A stretch of 64,000 nt of DNA from Sutterella massiliensis (GCF_016899755.1 NZ_JACJJC010000012.1:1-64000), one strand, 5' to 3'; counted from the first letter of the stretch, positions 43,124-52,012 are shown. Made by a program: numbers and translations. Notes: generated by a model from the sequence alone, not told the origin.

Positions 43124-44707
43124 TTACTGCCAGGGCTTTTCCTTGGCGGCTTCGCGGCCCGCAATGCGGCCGAAGACGATGCACTCGGCGTTATTCGTCG
43201 CACCCTGGTAGATCGAGCCCCACATCGAGCCGAGTTCGCCCGCGGCGTAAAGGCGCGGAATCGGACGATCGGTCGGATCCATCACCTGACCGCGCACGTT
43301 CTTCTTCGGGCCGCCCTGGGTGTTCAGCATCGTCGGATAGAGCGCGGTCGCGTAGAAAGGACCGTTTTCGTCGAGCGGCTCGGAAACGATCGGTGCTTCG
43401 CGGCCGGCAAAAGCAGTTTTGCCTTTCGGATCGCGCTTCAGGATGCGGCCGAACTCGGTATCTTTGCCTGCCTTGATGTCGGCATTCCACTTCTTCACCG
43501 TTGCTTCAAGCGCGTCGGCGGTAACCTTGATCTTCTCGGCAAGCTCGCGAATCGTATCAGCCTTCACAATGATGCCTTTTTCGACCTCGACCGAGTTGTC
43601 CGCAGACCACTTGTAGCCTTCGCGATTGAGGGCGTAGCCCGACGTAGCTCCGCCGCTGATAGGACCGGCCTTGCGGGCCTTTTCGTCGAAGACGAGCCAG
43701 CACGGGATGCGCGGATAACGATGGCGGATCGGATCCATCTGGTTCACGGCATAAAGGCACGTATGGTTGTCGAGCCCCTTTTCGTTCACGAAGCGCTTCC
43801 CGTCCTGGTCGACCCAGATGTGAGAAGGAGCGAGAATGTTGAGCTGAATCGCGGACTTGAGGCCGGGCACCTTCATGCCGACAGGGCACGAATAGGAGGT
43901 CATGTGCCAGAGGCGCGCGCCCATCGACTGCGACATACGGAGGCCGTCGCCCGTGTTGCCGGGAGACCCAAGGCCCTGAATGTCGCGCCCGAGCGCGAAC
44001 GTGCGCAGGCTCTGCGGGTCGAATTCGTAGCCGCCCGTAGCGAGAATCACCGCACGACGGGCCTTCACGCAGATCTTCTTTCCCTTGGCAGACGCAATGA
44101 CGCCCACCGCCTCTTCGCCGCGGCGCACGATTTCGAGTGCAGGCGTTTCGTACATCACTTCGATGCCGCGCTTTTCTTCGACCGCGTACTTGTAGGTATC
44201 GAAGAGCATGTCGCCGCCGCGCTTCTTGCCGCGGATGCGGTACTTGTCGATCGTGTCGGCGCCCGGAAGCGTCTTGAAGCCCGCGTGGCCGTAGATCATG
44301 AGCTTCGTCTCGGGCTTCAAGCCCGTGATGAAGTCCTTCACGCCCATGATTTCGTCGCAGAAGGTCGTGAGGAGCGCTTCGTCCTTTTCGCTGTCGGAGA
44401 ACGCATACGTTGCGTCAAGGTACTTGTAGGCTTCGTCGCGATTCTTCGGCACCATAAAGCCGCCCGAGGACACCGCAGTGTTGCCGCCGCCTTCGGAAAG
44501 CTTTTCAAGGATGAGGACCTTCGCACCGGCATCATGCGCTTCGATCGCGGCGCACGCGCCCGCACCGCCATAGCCGAGAATGACGACGTCGGCTTCCTTG
44601 TCCCACTTCGTATCCTTCGTGAGTTCAACGGCCTTGACGCCCGCCATCGGAAGCGCCATCGCGGCGGCAAGCGACCCGCGCAGAATGTTTCGACGCTGCA
44701 GATTCAT
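43124..44707 (-). CDS. Tat-exported FAD reductase of flavocytochrome c type (reductase E)
   Basis: A 527-residue protein with a twin-arginine signal (QRRNILRGSLAAAMALP). The FAD fold begins DVVILGYGGAGACAAIEA. There are no FMN or heme domains; the tetraheme cytochrome gene 70 bp upstream is the likely partner. After GKRFVNE the sequence reads KGLDNHTCLY, lacking the fumarate-reductase Arg, and HHTMGG is replaced by NTQGGP, as in reductase C, which is its closest relative here. The ATG has AAAGGAGAT upstream. It is co-oriented with its cytochrome and with TtrSR-like pair 3. Confidence 0.9.
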   Translation of the reverse strand: MNLQRRNILRGSLAAAMALPMAGVKAVELTKDTKWDKEADVVILGYGGAGACAAIEAHDAGAKVLILEKLSEGGGNTAVSSGGFMVPKNRDEAYKYLDATYAFSDSEKDEALLTTFCDEIMGVKDFITGLKPETKLMIYGHAGFKTLPGADTIDKYRIRGKKRGGDMLFDTYKYAVEEKRGIEVMYETPALEIVRRGEEAVGVIASAKGKKICVKARRAVILATGGYEFDPQSLRTFALGRDIQGLGSPGNTGDGLRMSQSMGARLWHMTSYSCPVGMKVPGLKSAIQLNILAPSHIWVDQDGKRFVNEKGLDNHTCLYAVNQMDPIRHRYPRIPCWLVFDEKARKAGPISGGATSGYALNREGYKWSADNSVEVEKGIIVKADTIRELAEKIKVTADALEATVKKWNADIKAGKDTEFGRILKRDPKGKTAFAGREAPIVSEPLDENGPFYATALYPTMLNTQGGPKKNVRGQVMDPTDRPIPRLYAAGELGSMWGSIYQGATNNAECIVFGRIAGREAAKEKPWQ

Positions 44708-44776
44708 TTTTTATCTCCTTTGAGTGGTTTATCCAATTCGTTCCAAGGTGGTCCCGAGCATTTTTCGCACGGCTCC

Positions 44777-45124
44777 TCAGGGCACGCGGATGTCTTCGAA
44801 TTCGTGGCAGCTGTCGCACGAGAGGCGCGGCGGCTTGTGACCCTGATGACATGTGACGCACTGCGCTTCGCCCAAATGCGTTTCGTGCGGGTTGATGTCG
44901 TCGCTTTCAGTCTTTTTGGCAAGCGCCTGATAACTGCCGCCGTGGCACTGCAGACATGTCTTCATGTCGACGTTGGCATCCGGCTTCGCGCCCGTGTGGC
45001 AGCTCTCGCACTTGACACCGCGTTCGATGTGGCGATCGGCGAGAAACTTGTCTGCGGCAGCGGCAGGGCCCGCCACAGATAGCGCGGCGACAACGACGAG
45101 TGCGGCACGGATCAAATTCGTCAT
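44777..45124 (-). CDS. Small periplasmic tetraheme cytochrome c
   Basis: A 115-residue exported protein with a signal peptide (to about residue 24) and four heme motifs: CESCH, CLQCH, CVTCH and CDSCH, plus additional His ligands (DRHIERG, HETHLG). It is homologous to the cytochrome at 36094-36447. It is the first gene of an operon with reductase E. The ATG has AAGGAGAATC upstream. A candidate regulator box lies 134 bp upstream. Confidence 0.93.
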   Translation of the reverse strand: MTNLIRAALVVVAALSVAGPAAAADKFLADRHIERGVKCESCHTGAKPDANVDMKTCLQCHGGSYQALAKKTESDDINPHETHLGEAQCVTCHQGHKPPRLSCDSCHEFEDIRVP

Positions 45125-45257
45125 AGTGATTCTCCTTGCGGGGCGAGACTCTTCTTTGAGCTCGGCTTTGGATCTCCTTCAGAAGTGCATCTTGAAAATC
45201 GCGGCTTGCACCGCTTGTTTCCTGAGCCCTTCTTCCTTGAAAGGAATCTTCTCCCGC

Positions 45258-45275
45258 GCCGCTACGTAGGTACGT
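45258..45275. promoter_or_regulatory. Candidate response-regulator box upstream of the cytochrome-reductase E operon
   Basis: GCCGCTACGTAGGTACGT. Its first 11 bases recur exactly at 48355-48365 upstream of kinase gene 3. It lies between the terminator of the two-component operon and the cytochrome gene, where a promoter is expected. The rest of the 372-bp gap shows no gene. Confidence 0.5.
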
Positions 45276-45394
45276 TGCCATTTCTCAGGTGTACGTCGCT
45301 TTTTTCTCTCCCTCCTCATCCGTCACCGTCAAGGCCGGCACCGCGCGGCGAGCGTACTGCCGAATCGCGGTTGAATTCCGATCGAATCGCACTT

Positions 45395-45440
45395 AAAACG
45401 CCCGGCGCTCGGCAAAATAGCTTCGCCGAGCGCCGTTTTC
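45395..45440. terminator. Terminator separating pair 3 from the cytochrome-reductase E operon
   Basis: A perfect 10-bp stem (GGCGCTCGGC 45404-45413, GCCGAGCGCC 45425-45434) is flanked by AAAACG and GTTTTC. On the minus strand the stem is followed by GGGCGTTTTAAG. It lies about 60 bp after the end of the response regulator gene. Confidence 0.65.
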
Positions 45441-45496
45441 AGAGCATGGATGCCGTTCGTATTCGCCGCCCGCAGGCAGCGCATTGGTTCGATCAA

Positions 45497-46150
45497 TCAG
45501 CCGAGTCCGCCGTCCTCGTCTGTCTGCGCGGCCGCCCAGAGGGCCGCGGCTTCCGCTGCGTTCTTGACGCGCAGCTTCACGTAGGCCGAGGCCCGGTGCG
45601 CTTCAACGGTGCGTATGCTCAAGCCCAGCCGATCGGCGATGTCGGCATTCAAGCGCCCTTCGGCCAAAAGCGACATCACTTCGCGTTCGCGGGGGCGCAG
45701 CGCCGCAATGCGAGCCCTAATCTCTTCGACGGGCGGCATCCCGAGACGCCTGCGCTTGTCGAGCTCCACGGCCTGCGCGACAGCCGAGAGAAGCTTCTCG
45801 GGATCCAGGGGCTTCTGCAGGAAATGGAACGCCCCGCGCCGAAGTTCCTCAACCGCCATATCAATGTCGCCGTGCGCGGTCAGAAAGATGACGGGCTGCT
45901 CGAACCCGCGGCGGCGCAGCTCCCTGTGGAGCTCAATGCCACTCATCCCTGGCATGCGAACGTCGAGGATCAGCACACCCGGCGCCGAAGGTGCTTCCGA
46001 GCGCAGGAAGCTTTCGCCGTCGGGGAAGGCAACGGCCTGCCAGCCTTCCTGCGAGAGCATGAAAAGAAGCGCGTCGCGCAGATTCGGGTCGTCATCCACG
46101 ATTCGAATGAGCGGCACCTCCGCGTCGCGCGCCGGGTCGGCAGCTGTCAT
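45497..46150 (-). CDS. FixJ/TtrR-like response regulator (pair 3)
   Basis: A 217-residue regulator. Receiver: IVDDDPN, phospho-acceptor in LILDVRMPGMSG (about residue 60), FLTAHGDIDMAV, LQKPLDPEKLL. HTH: LRPREREVMSLLAEGRLNADIADRLGLSIRTVEAHR. The start overlaps the kinase stop by 4 nt (ATGA). It lies directly upstream of the cytochrome-reductase E operon on the same strand. Confidence 0.9.
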   Translation of the reverse strand: MTAADPARDAEVPLIRIVDDDPNLRDALLFMLSQEGWQAVAFPDGESFLRSEAPSAPGVLILDVRMPGMSGIELHRELRRRGFEQPVIFLTAHGDIDMAVEELRRGAFHFLQKPLDPEKLLSAVAQAVELDKRRRLGMPPVEEIRARIAALRPREREVMSLLAEGRLNADIADRLGLSIRTVEAHRASAYVKLRVKNAAEAAALWAAAQTDEDGGLG

Positions 46151-48336
46151 ATGTTCGCTCCTTTCGCCGCCGCGGGGTCGGCGTTTTGCTGTTTTTCACT
46201 CTCTCGAGCGGCTGAATCGAAGGCACACAAAAGCGGCAGCCGCACCGTGACTGCGAGGCCGTCGCCTTCTGCGCGCCGGAAGTCCATGCGCCCGCCGTGC
46301 AGCTCCACAATTGTTCGGCAGATCGAGAGTCCGAGACCGAGCCCCTCTGCCTTGCTCGTTTCAAAGAGGCGCGAGAGCTTCGCAAAGGCTTCGTCCGAGA
46401 GCCTCTCGCCGTTGTCGGCAACGGTGAGGACCGCTTCGTCGGCCGCGGCGTCTCGCTCGAGCGTGACGGCAATCTTCGCCGCCTTTCTGCCGCGAAGCGC
46501 ATCGGCGGCATTCTTGAGGAGGTTCGCCGCAACGAGCTCGATCTCAAGCGGATCGACGTGCGAGACGAGCTTCTCGCCCGAGTGCCGGACCTCGATTTCA
46601 GCGATGCCGCCGCGCGAAGTGATGCGGAAGTTGCGGACCGCGTCGTCAAGAAGCACATCGAGGTCCGTCGGCCGGCGCCGCTCCTTCTTCGACCTAGCGT
46701 ATTCGCGCACATGTTCAAGAATCGACTGCGCGTGCGCTGCCTGCGCGTCGATGCGACGGATCCCGTCGCTCAGGCCCTCGCCCGTACCGCGCCCGTTTTC
46801 AATCGAACGCAACAATCCGTGCGCATAAAGCCGCACGGCGCCAAGCGGCTGCCCGAGCTCGTGAGCGATGAGGCTGGAAATCTGCCCGACAACGCCCGCT
46901 TTCTGCAGCGCGTACATCTTTTCGCGCAGCGCTGACGCGCGGCGCTCGAGCGCGCGCTCCTGCGCCATGGCCGCTTCGAGCTCGGCCGTGCGGCGCTTTA
47001 CGAGCACCTCGCTTCGCCAGCCATGCGCGGCAAGCCCGAAGAAAATGAGGACCGCGGCAACGATCGCGCTTTTGTACTCTTCCCAGACGCGCACGAGGCT
47101 CCACTCGCGCAGGAACGCGTAGGGCCCGAGCTTGAGCGTGCGGTAAAGGTTGTCGACGGCGCTGAAGTCCGTACCGATCGCCCAGTAGAGGCCGTCCTTC
47201 GTTGCGGGCGCTGCGAGCACCGCTGCAGCCGCCCGCGCGGCGTCGGCGGGCGCTATGGAGCGCGTGACAACAAGCACCCAGCTCGGATAAAGATCAGTCG
47301 AGTGCCGGCATGCGAATCCCGGGTGCTTGCGCTCGGCCACGACGCGCAGCCGATCGAAATACGCCGGATTGACGTCGATGATGTCTTCGAACGTGCACGC
47401 ACGCACGATCCCGACGTCGGCGCGTCCGGCAAGCACCTCGTCGATCACTTTCGTCTGGTCGTGCCCGAAGAAGCCCACTTCGCCGAAGAACGCCTCCGGA
47501 TCTTCGCCGTGGTCAGCAATTTCCTTCATGCCGGCGAGAAATCCCGTGAAGCCCTGTGGCATGTTCGCCGCGAGCCGCAGCCCGCGCATGGTCTCAAACG
47601 TGAGGATGTCGGGGCGGTCGCGAGAAACGATGAAAACAGATCCTTCGGCCTCATTCGGATCCGAGATGTGCGGCCCCATGACGCTCGCGATGTCGCGCAC
47701 GCCTTTGTCGAGAAGTCGACGGTAGAGACCTGCGCTCGAGAGAAAGAGGTCAACCTCGCCCGCCGCGGCCGCCCGCTCGAGTTCGCTCGTCGAATAGGTG
47801 CGCGTGCAGACGCGCTTCTCAGGAAACGCGGAGCGGATCGCCGCGATCGTGGGCTTGATGATCCCGAAGTTGGGATTGGGTTCGGCAAAGGAGCCGATCC
47901 CAACGCGCAGGCCGCAGCCCGTCCAGCCGGCGCCGTGTGCGTCGTGATTGTCGTCGACTCCGGATGGCGCGGGAGCGTAACGCTCCGCCTGCGTTGCGCC
48001 CGAAACCGCTTCATGATCGCCCTCTCTGCGAGGCGCTGCCGCGTCCGGTGCACCTGCAGTCGCCGGCGATACCGAAGCTAAGTCCTCGCAGCCGTCTTCT
48101 GCGAGAAGCGGCGCCTTTTCGATTACCTCTGGCGCACGCTCGTAATGCGCCGCCTGTGGTTCTAGCGCACAGGTTGCTTCGGGCGACGCGGCCCGCACCG
48201 CGCTCCCGAGAAGCGCGAACGATAAGACCGAGAGCGCGAAAAACGCCGCCCGCCCGCACTTCGGGCGGGAAGCTGCTCGATGGCACCGCTGCGGCTGCAG
48301 CGCCCGGCGATAGCGGTCGATAAGTCGGTTCGGCAT
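46147..48336 (-). CDS. TtrS-like sensor histidine kinase with periplasmic PhnD-type domain (pair 3)
   Basis: A 729-residue kinase, the longest of the three. It has a signal segment (about 28-50), then an extra Pro/Ala-rich stretch of roughly 90 residues (50-140) not present in the other two. The PhnD-like domain follows at about 142-405 (DLFLSSAGLYRR; GFTGFLAGMKEIADHGEDP). A TM segment at about 423-440 precedes a HisKA box with His492 (IAHELGQPLGA). The ATPase has NLLKNAADAL, VADNGERL and GLGLGLSICR. The promoter region holds an 11-mer shared with the cytochrome operon, suggesting autoregulation. Confidence 0.9.
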   Translation of the reverse strand: MPNRLIDRYRRALQPQRCHRAASRPKCGRAAFFALSVLSFALLGSAVRAASPEATCALEPQAAHYERAPEVIEKAPLLAEDGCEDLASVSPATAGAPDAAAPRREGDHEAVSGATQAERYAPAPSGVDDNHDAHGAGWTGCGLRVGIGSFAEPNPNFGIIKPTIAAIRSAFPEKRVCTRTYSTSELERAAAAGEVDLFLSSAGLYRRLLDKGVRDIASVMGPHISDPNEAEGSVFIVSRDRPDILTFETMRGLRLAANMPQGFTGFLAGMKEIADHGEDPEAFFGEVGFFGHDQTKVIDEVLAGRADVGIVRACTFEDIIDVNPAYFDRLRVVAERKHPGFACRHSTDLYPSWVLVVTRSIAPADAARAAAAVLAAPATKDGLYWAIGTDFSAVDNLYRTLKLGPYAFLREWSLVRVWEEYKSAIVAAVLIFFGLAAHGWRSEVLVKRRTAELEAAMAQERALERRASALREKMYALQKAGVVGQISSLIAHELGQPLGAVRLYAHGLLRSIENGRGTGEGLSDGIRRIDAQAAHAQSILEHVREYARSKKERRRPTDLDVLLDDAVRNFRITSRGGIAEIEVRHSGEKLVSHVDPLEIELVAANLLKNAADALRGRKAAKIAVTLERDAAADEAVLTVADNGERLSDEAFAKLSRLFETSKAEGLGLGLSICRTIVELHGGRMDFRRAEGDGLAVTVRLPLLCAFDSAARESEKQQNADPAAAKGANI

Positions 48337-48354
48337 GCGCTCGAGAATAGTCGA

Positions 48355-48368
48355 GCCGCTACGTACGT
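48355..48368. promoter_or_regulatory. Second copy of the pair-3 candidate box, upstream of the kinase gene
   Basis: GCCGCTACGTACGT, sharing its first 11 bases exactly with 45258-45268. It lies 19-32 bp before the kinase start codon. Confidence 0.5.
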
Positions 48369-48593
48369 GTCATGACGCCGATCAACGCGCACGATGCATC
48401 CTTCTTTCCGTGCTGCAAAGCAATCGACGGCGGGCGATCTGTTCGAAGGCTCACGGACTGAAAATAAAAAAACGCCTGGCGGCAGCGGAGCTCGACTGCC
48501 TAACCGGGCGCAACTTTCCCAATTGTTTGCTTGAGCGCCGAGCCTTCAAACGAAGTCGGCGCTTCTGTCCCAACCGCTTCTTCGATCGATTCC

Positions 48594-49715
48594 TCAGAAC
48601 TTCTTCACAATGCCGAAGGTCGCCGCGTAGATGTTCTCTTCAGCGCTCGGGTGCTCATCGGCATAGGCCTTTGAGTAGTCGGAATGAATCCAGTTGAGGG
48701 CGGTGTAGAGCGTCGTCTGCTTGCTGAGACTGTAGAGATACCCGAGCGTCGTCTGGCACGTGTCCATCGAGACTCCCTTCGTGTCGCTTGCTTCGAAATC
48801 GCCGTAGCCGAAGCCCGCCTTCACGGTGCCGCCCAAGGCGGGCAGCTCAAAGCCGATGTTGACTCCCCAGCCGTCGACGCCCGTCGGATCGGTGAAGGTC
48901 GTCGTTTTCGCGGCGGCCGCATAGTTTTCGAAGATCTGCGTATAGAAGAAGAACTTCGCCCAGCCGACGTTGTAGTTCGCGCCGAGATTGTAGGAGATCG
49001 CGTCGTCCATGCCGGCCAGGTCGGCAGCAGGCTGCGCATGGTTGATCGTTTCGATGCCAGCGGCCACCATGAGCGCGCTGTCCTGGTAGCGAACCGCACC
49101 GCTCATCATGCGCTCGACACTCGATTTTCCTTCTGTGCCGTCGCCGTAAGTGGTCGTGTCCGAGCCAAACGAGTACTGCACCGTCGCGTCAAGGTTGCCG
49201 AACTTCGGCGACGTGTACGCAACGACGTTGTCGATGAATTCGTAGCCGAGAGAGACGACCTGAAGGTGTCCGCCCAAGTCCCCCCAGCCGCAGGAGAACG
49301 GACTCACGACGTGGCCGAAGCGCGCGTACGGACCGTTGCCACCCACGAGCGAGCCCATGCGGCCGAAGGACAGGTAGCCGAAGCGGCTGTCAACAAAGAG
49401 GCGAGCGTCTCGCCCGAAAAGCCGCCCGCCCTGGCTCAAAGCACCCGTGTCGGTCCCGAAGCCGTTTTCGAGCACCACGCCCACCTTTACGCCGTTGCCG
49501 AGGTCTTCGGTGGTCTTGATGCCCACGCGAGAGCCGATGTACTGACCGGAGAGCATCTGGATCGAGGACGAGTCGGCGCCGTTCACCATTTCGCTCTTTT
49601 CCCACGTGAGGCCGTAGTCGAGCACGCCGTAGATCTCAACGTCAGAAGCTGCGGCGCCCGATGAGGCGAGTGCGACGGCGCTGCCGAAGGAAAGCGCGAG
49701 GAGAGTGTGCTTCAT
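48594..49715 (-). CDS. Outer-membrane porin (Gram-negative trimeric type)
   Basis: A 373-residue porin with a signal peptide (to about residue 23), mature start SDVEIYGVLDYGLTWEK, alternating beta strands, and the constriction-loop region after SLGYEFIDN. It ends in the assembly signal with terminal Phe (FGIVKKF). It matches the Porin_4 group common in betaproteobacteria. The ATG has AAAGGAAC upstream. It lies between reductase E's regulatory genes and reductase F and may admit their substrates. A remnant of a relative is at 18775-18987. Confidence 0.92.
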   Translation of the reverse strand: MKHTLLALSFGSAVALASSGAAASDVEIYGVLDYGLTWEKSEMVNGADSSSIQMLSGQYIGSRVGIKTTEDLGNGVKVGVVLENGFGTDTGALSQGGRLFGRDARLFVDSRFGYLSFGRMGSLVGGNGPYARFGHVVSPFSCGWGDLGGHLQVVSLGYEFIDNVVAYTSPKFGNLDATVQYSFGSDTTTYGDGTEGKSSVERMMSGAVRYQDSALMVAAGIETINHAQPAADLAGMDDAISYNLGANYNVGWAKFFFYTQIFENYAAAAKTTTFTDPTGVDGWGVNIGFELPALGGTVKAGFGYGDFEASDTKGVSMDTCQTTLGYLYSLSKQTTLYTALNWIHSDYSKAYADEHPSAEENIYAATFGIVKKF

Positions 49716-49831
49716 TGGAATTGTTCCTTTTTTTGAATTTGAGGGTTGGCTTTCTTTTGACTTCGGTCGGCCGCGGCCCGGTTTTTCTTGCGGGTGAGCT
49801 CGTCGGCCGGCACGGGAAAAGGATCCGAAGA

Positions 49832-49869
49832 GCCGGCCGCCCCCGCTTCAAATAGGAGGGACGGCCGGC
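49832..49869 (-). terminator. GC-rich hairpin after reductase F
   Basis: GCCGGCCG (49832-49839) pairs with CGGCCGGC (49862-49869), extended by three more pairs after one mismatch. It lies 37 bp after the reductase F stop. The T tract on the minus strand is poor (TCTTCGGATCCTTTTC), so it is a weak terminator. Confidence 0.5.
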
Positions 49870-49905
49870 ATGAGGAGAGAAAGGTGCTTTCTCAAGCTCG
49901 CGCTA

Positions 49906-51867
49906 TCAGGCCTTGGCGAGCTTCAAGCCCACAAGGCGGCCGAAGGTCACCGTGCGGCCGCAGGCCATGCCGGTCGCGAGATTCGGGTACTCGTTGGCGA
50001 AGTACCCGCCCGAGTCGTTACCGATCACATAAAGGCCTGGAATCGGATTGCCTTCCGTGTCGATCGCGTTCATGTCCGTGTTGATCTGGATGCCGTCCAG
50101 CGTGCAGAGCATCCAGCCGGTGTTCTTCGCTCCGTAGAAAGGCGCCGCGTCAACGGGCGTCAAGCGATGCGGCTCCTTCCCGTAATCCGTGTCTTCGCCC
50201 TTTTTGGCGAGCGCGTTGTAGCGCTCGACCGTGGCCTTGAGCGCTTTGGGCGGCAGACCGAGCTTCTGAGCGAGTTCTTCGATCGTGTCGGCCTTGACGA
50301 CAAAGCCCTTTTCAATCAGGCCCGGCAGCATCTTGTCGCGGACGATCTTCCACGAGATGTTGGGATCGGCGCCGTTTTCGAACGGGAACATGCGCGAGCA
50401 GCCGTGCATCTTGAACTGCTCCGCGTACTTCACCCAGTTGCTGTCAAAGAGCGTGTAGTGGCAGTGGCCCTTCTGGTATTCGTCGGCGTGCAGAATGTTT
50501 TCGTACGTGCCCGATTCGTTCATGAAGCGGCGGCCGTCAGCATTGACCTTGAGCCAAGGCTGCGAACCCATCCAGAAGAAGCCGCTGTCGCCCGACTGAA
50601 TCGTCTTCGTGCCGGGCGTCTGATCCGGACGAAGCGCGCAGCGGTCGAACTTCAGGAGCGAATGCGTTTCGTCCATTTTGGCCCCCACCCAGAGGCAGGC
50701 GCGGATGCCGTCGCCTCGCGCGCCAGGCATGGCGCCCGTTCGGCCCGTAACGCGCAGATTCCACGGCTGAAGCGCTTCGAGCATCTTGAAGTTCTGCGCG
50801 TAACCGCCCGTCGCGACAACAACGCCCTTCTTCGCGTTGTATCGAACGAACTTGCCTTCGGCGTTTTCGGCAATAACGCCCGTCACGCGCCCGTTCGTCT
50901 TTTCGAGCTTCACCATCTTCGTGCTGAAGTCAAAACGCGCGCCCTTCTTCACGGCGTAGTCGAGAAGAACCGTGTTGAGGCTCACCTCTTCCTTACCATC
51001 CTTATTGAGCTTCATGCGCGGCGAATGGCCGATCGGAAAGTGCTTGTAGCGGGTTTCGTCGCCCCGGTCGCCCGATTCGAGCCACATTTCAATGCCGCGT
51101 TCGGCACAGCGGTCGGCAAACCAATCGAGCACGGCGCCCGATTCGTCGCACCAGAGCTTGACGAGGTCCTGCTGAATGTGGCCGCCCGCATACTGCGTGG
51201 CCATCGCAATGAATTCGAACTTGTCGATCTTCGTGCCCGAAGACTTCTGGTAGCGCGAATTCATCGCGCCGATGTCTTCTCGGATCCCGGTGCCCACGGG
51301 GAAGCGGTCGATACCGATCACCTTGGCGCCTGCTTCGGCGGCGGAAGCAACGGCAAACATGCCGCCCGTGCCGCAACCGACGACGAGAATGTCGGTGTTG
51401 ACAGTCGAAACAATGTCCTTTTCGGCAATTTCGGGCGGCTGCCCAAGCCAGTCGCCGTCATTGGCTTCCGACGCCTCAGCCTTTTCGAGCACTTCGACCG
51501 GAATTTCGCCCTTGGCTTGTGCAATGCACTTCGCAGCAGCCTGATGAACGGCACGCGACGTAATGGAAGCGCCAGAAACAGCATCGATTTCTGCCGACTG
51601 AGCTGCCATGAGCGACTTCTTGAGCGATTCGGCGGCGGCCTGACCGATCGAAGGCGTTTCGTGCGAAACATCTAGCACGACATCCGTAATTTTCTCGGCG
51701 TCGAACGTCATCGTCACAACGACGTCGCCGATGCCGGCTGCCTTGGCCGAATAGGTACCGGGCTTGTAAATACCCGCGGGAGCGGCGTGCACGGCTGCTG
51801 CCGCGAGCGACGCGCCGCTCGCAAGCGTGGTGCGCAAAAAGGCACGACGAGAGAGCTGCTTGGACAT
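49906..51867 (-). CDS. Tat-exported FMN+FAD reductase (reductase F)
   Basis: A 653-residue protein. Twin-arginine signal (SRRAFLRTTLASG). The N-terminal FMN-binding domain has the acceptor motif DAVSGASITS, with Ser101 where the others have Thr. An FAD domain follows (TDILVVGCGTGGMFAVAS, about 179 on) with IPGLYVIGNDSGGYFANEY and MACGRTVTFGRLVG at the end. The fumarate-reductase Arg region after GRRFMNE reads SGTYENILHAD, without Arg. The ATG has AGAGGAAATC upstream. It is divergent from a MerR regulator, its likely controller. Confidence 0.9.
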   Translation of the reverse strand: MSKQLSRRAFLRTTLASGASLAAAAVHAAPAGIYKPGTYSAKAAGIGDVVVTMTFDAEKITDVVLDVSHETPSIGQAAAESLKKSLMAAQSAEIDAVSGASITSRAVHQAAAKCIAQAKGEIPVEVLEKAEASEANDGDWLGQPPEIAEKDIVSTVNTDILVVGCGTGGMFAVASAAEAGAKVIGIDRFPVGTGIREDIGAMNSRYQKSSGTKIDKFEFIAMATQYAGGHIQQDLVKLWCDESGAVLDWFADRCAERGIEMWLESGDRGDETRYKHFPIGHSPRMKLNKDGKEEVSLNTVLLDYAVKKGARFDFSTKMVKLEKTNGRVTGVIAENAEGKFVRYNAKKGVVVATGGYAQNFKMLEALQPWNLRVTGRTGAMPGARGDGIRACLWVGAKMDETHSLLKFDRCALRPDQTPGTKTIQSGDSGFFWMGSQPWLKVNADGRRFMNESGTYENILHADEYQKGHCHYTLFDSNWVKYAEQFKMHGCSRMFPFENGADPNISWKIVRDKMLPGLIEKGFVVKADTIEELAQKLGLPPKALKATVERYNALAKKGEDTDYGKEPHRLTPVDAAPFYGAKNTGWMLCTLDGIQINTDMNAIDTEGNPIPGLYVIGNDSGGYFANEYPNLATGMACGRTVTFGRLVGLKLAKA

Positions 51868-52012
51868 GATTTCCTCTGATGAAAAAGACTGCGGCTCTAG
51901 GACCGCAAAAGTGGTTCGCCTACGAGGGAAAAAGTCTATGGGCAGGTTTGTGACGCAAGTCAAATATCTCGCCAGGGGTATTTTTCCAACCCGAATCCTT
52001 TCGTACACTTCA

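Noticed and set aside
48534..48563. 8-bp inverted repeat AGCGCCGA/TCGGCGCT after the porin gene
   Set aside because: No T tract follows; could form by chance in this composition.
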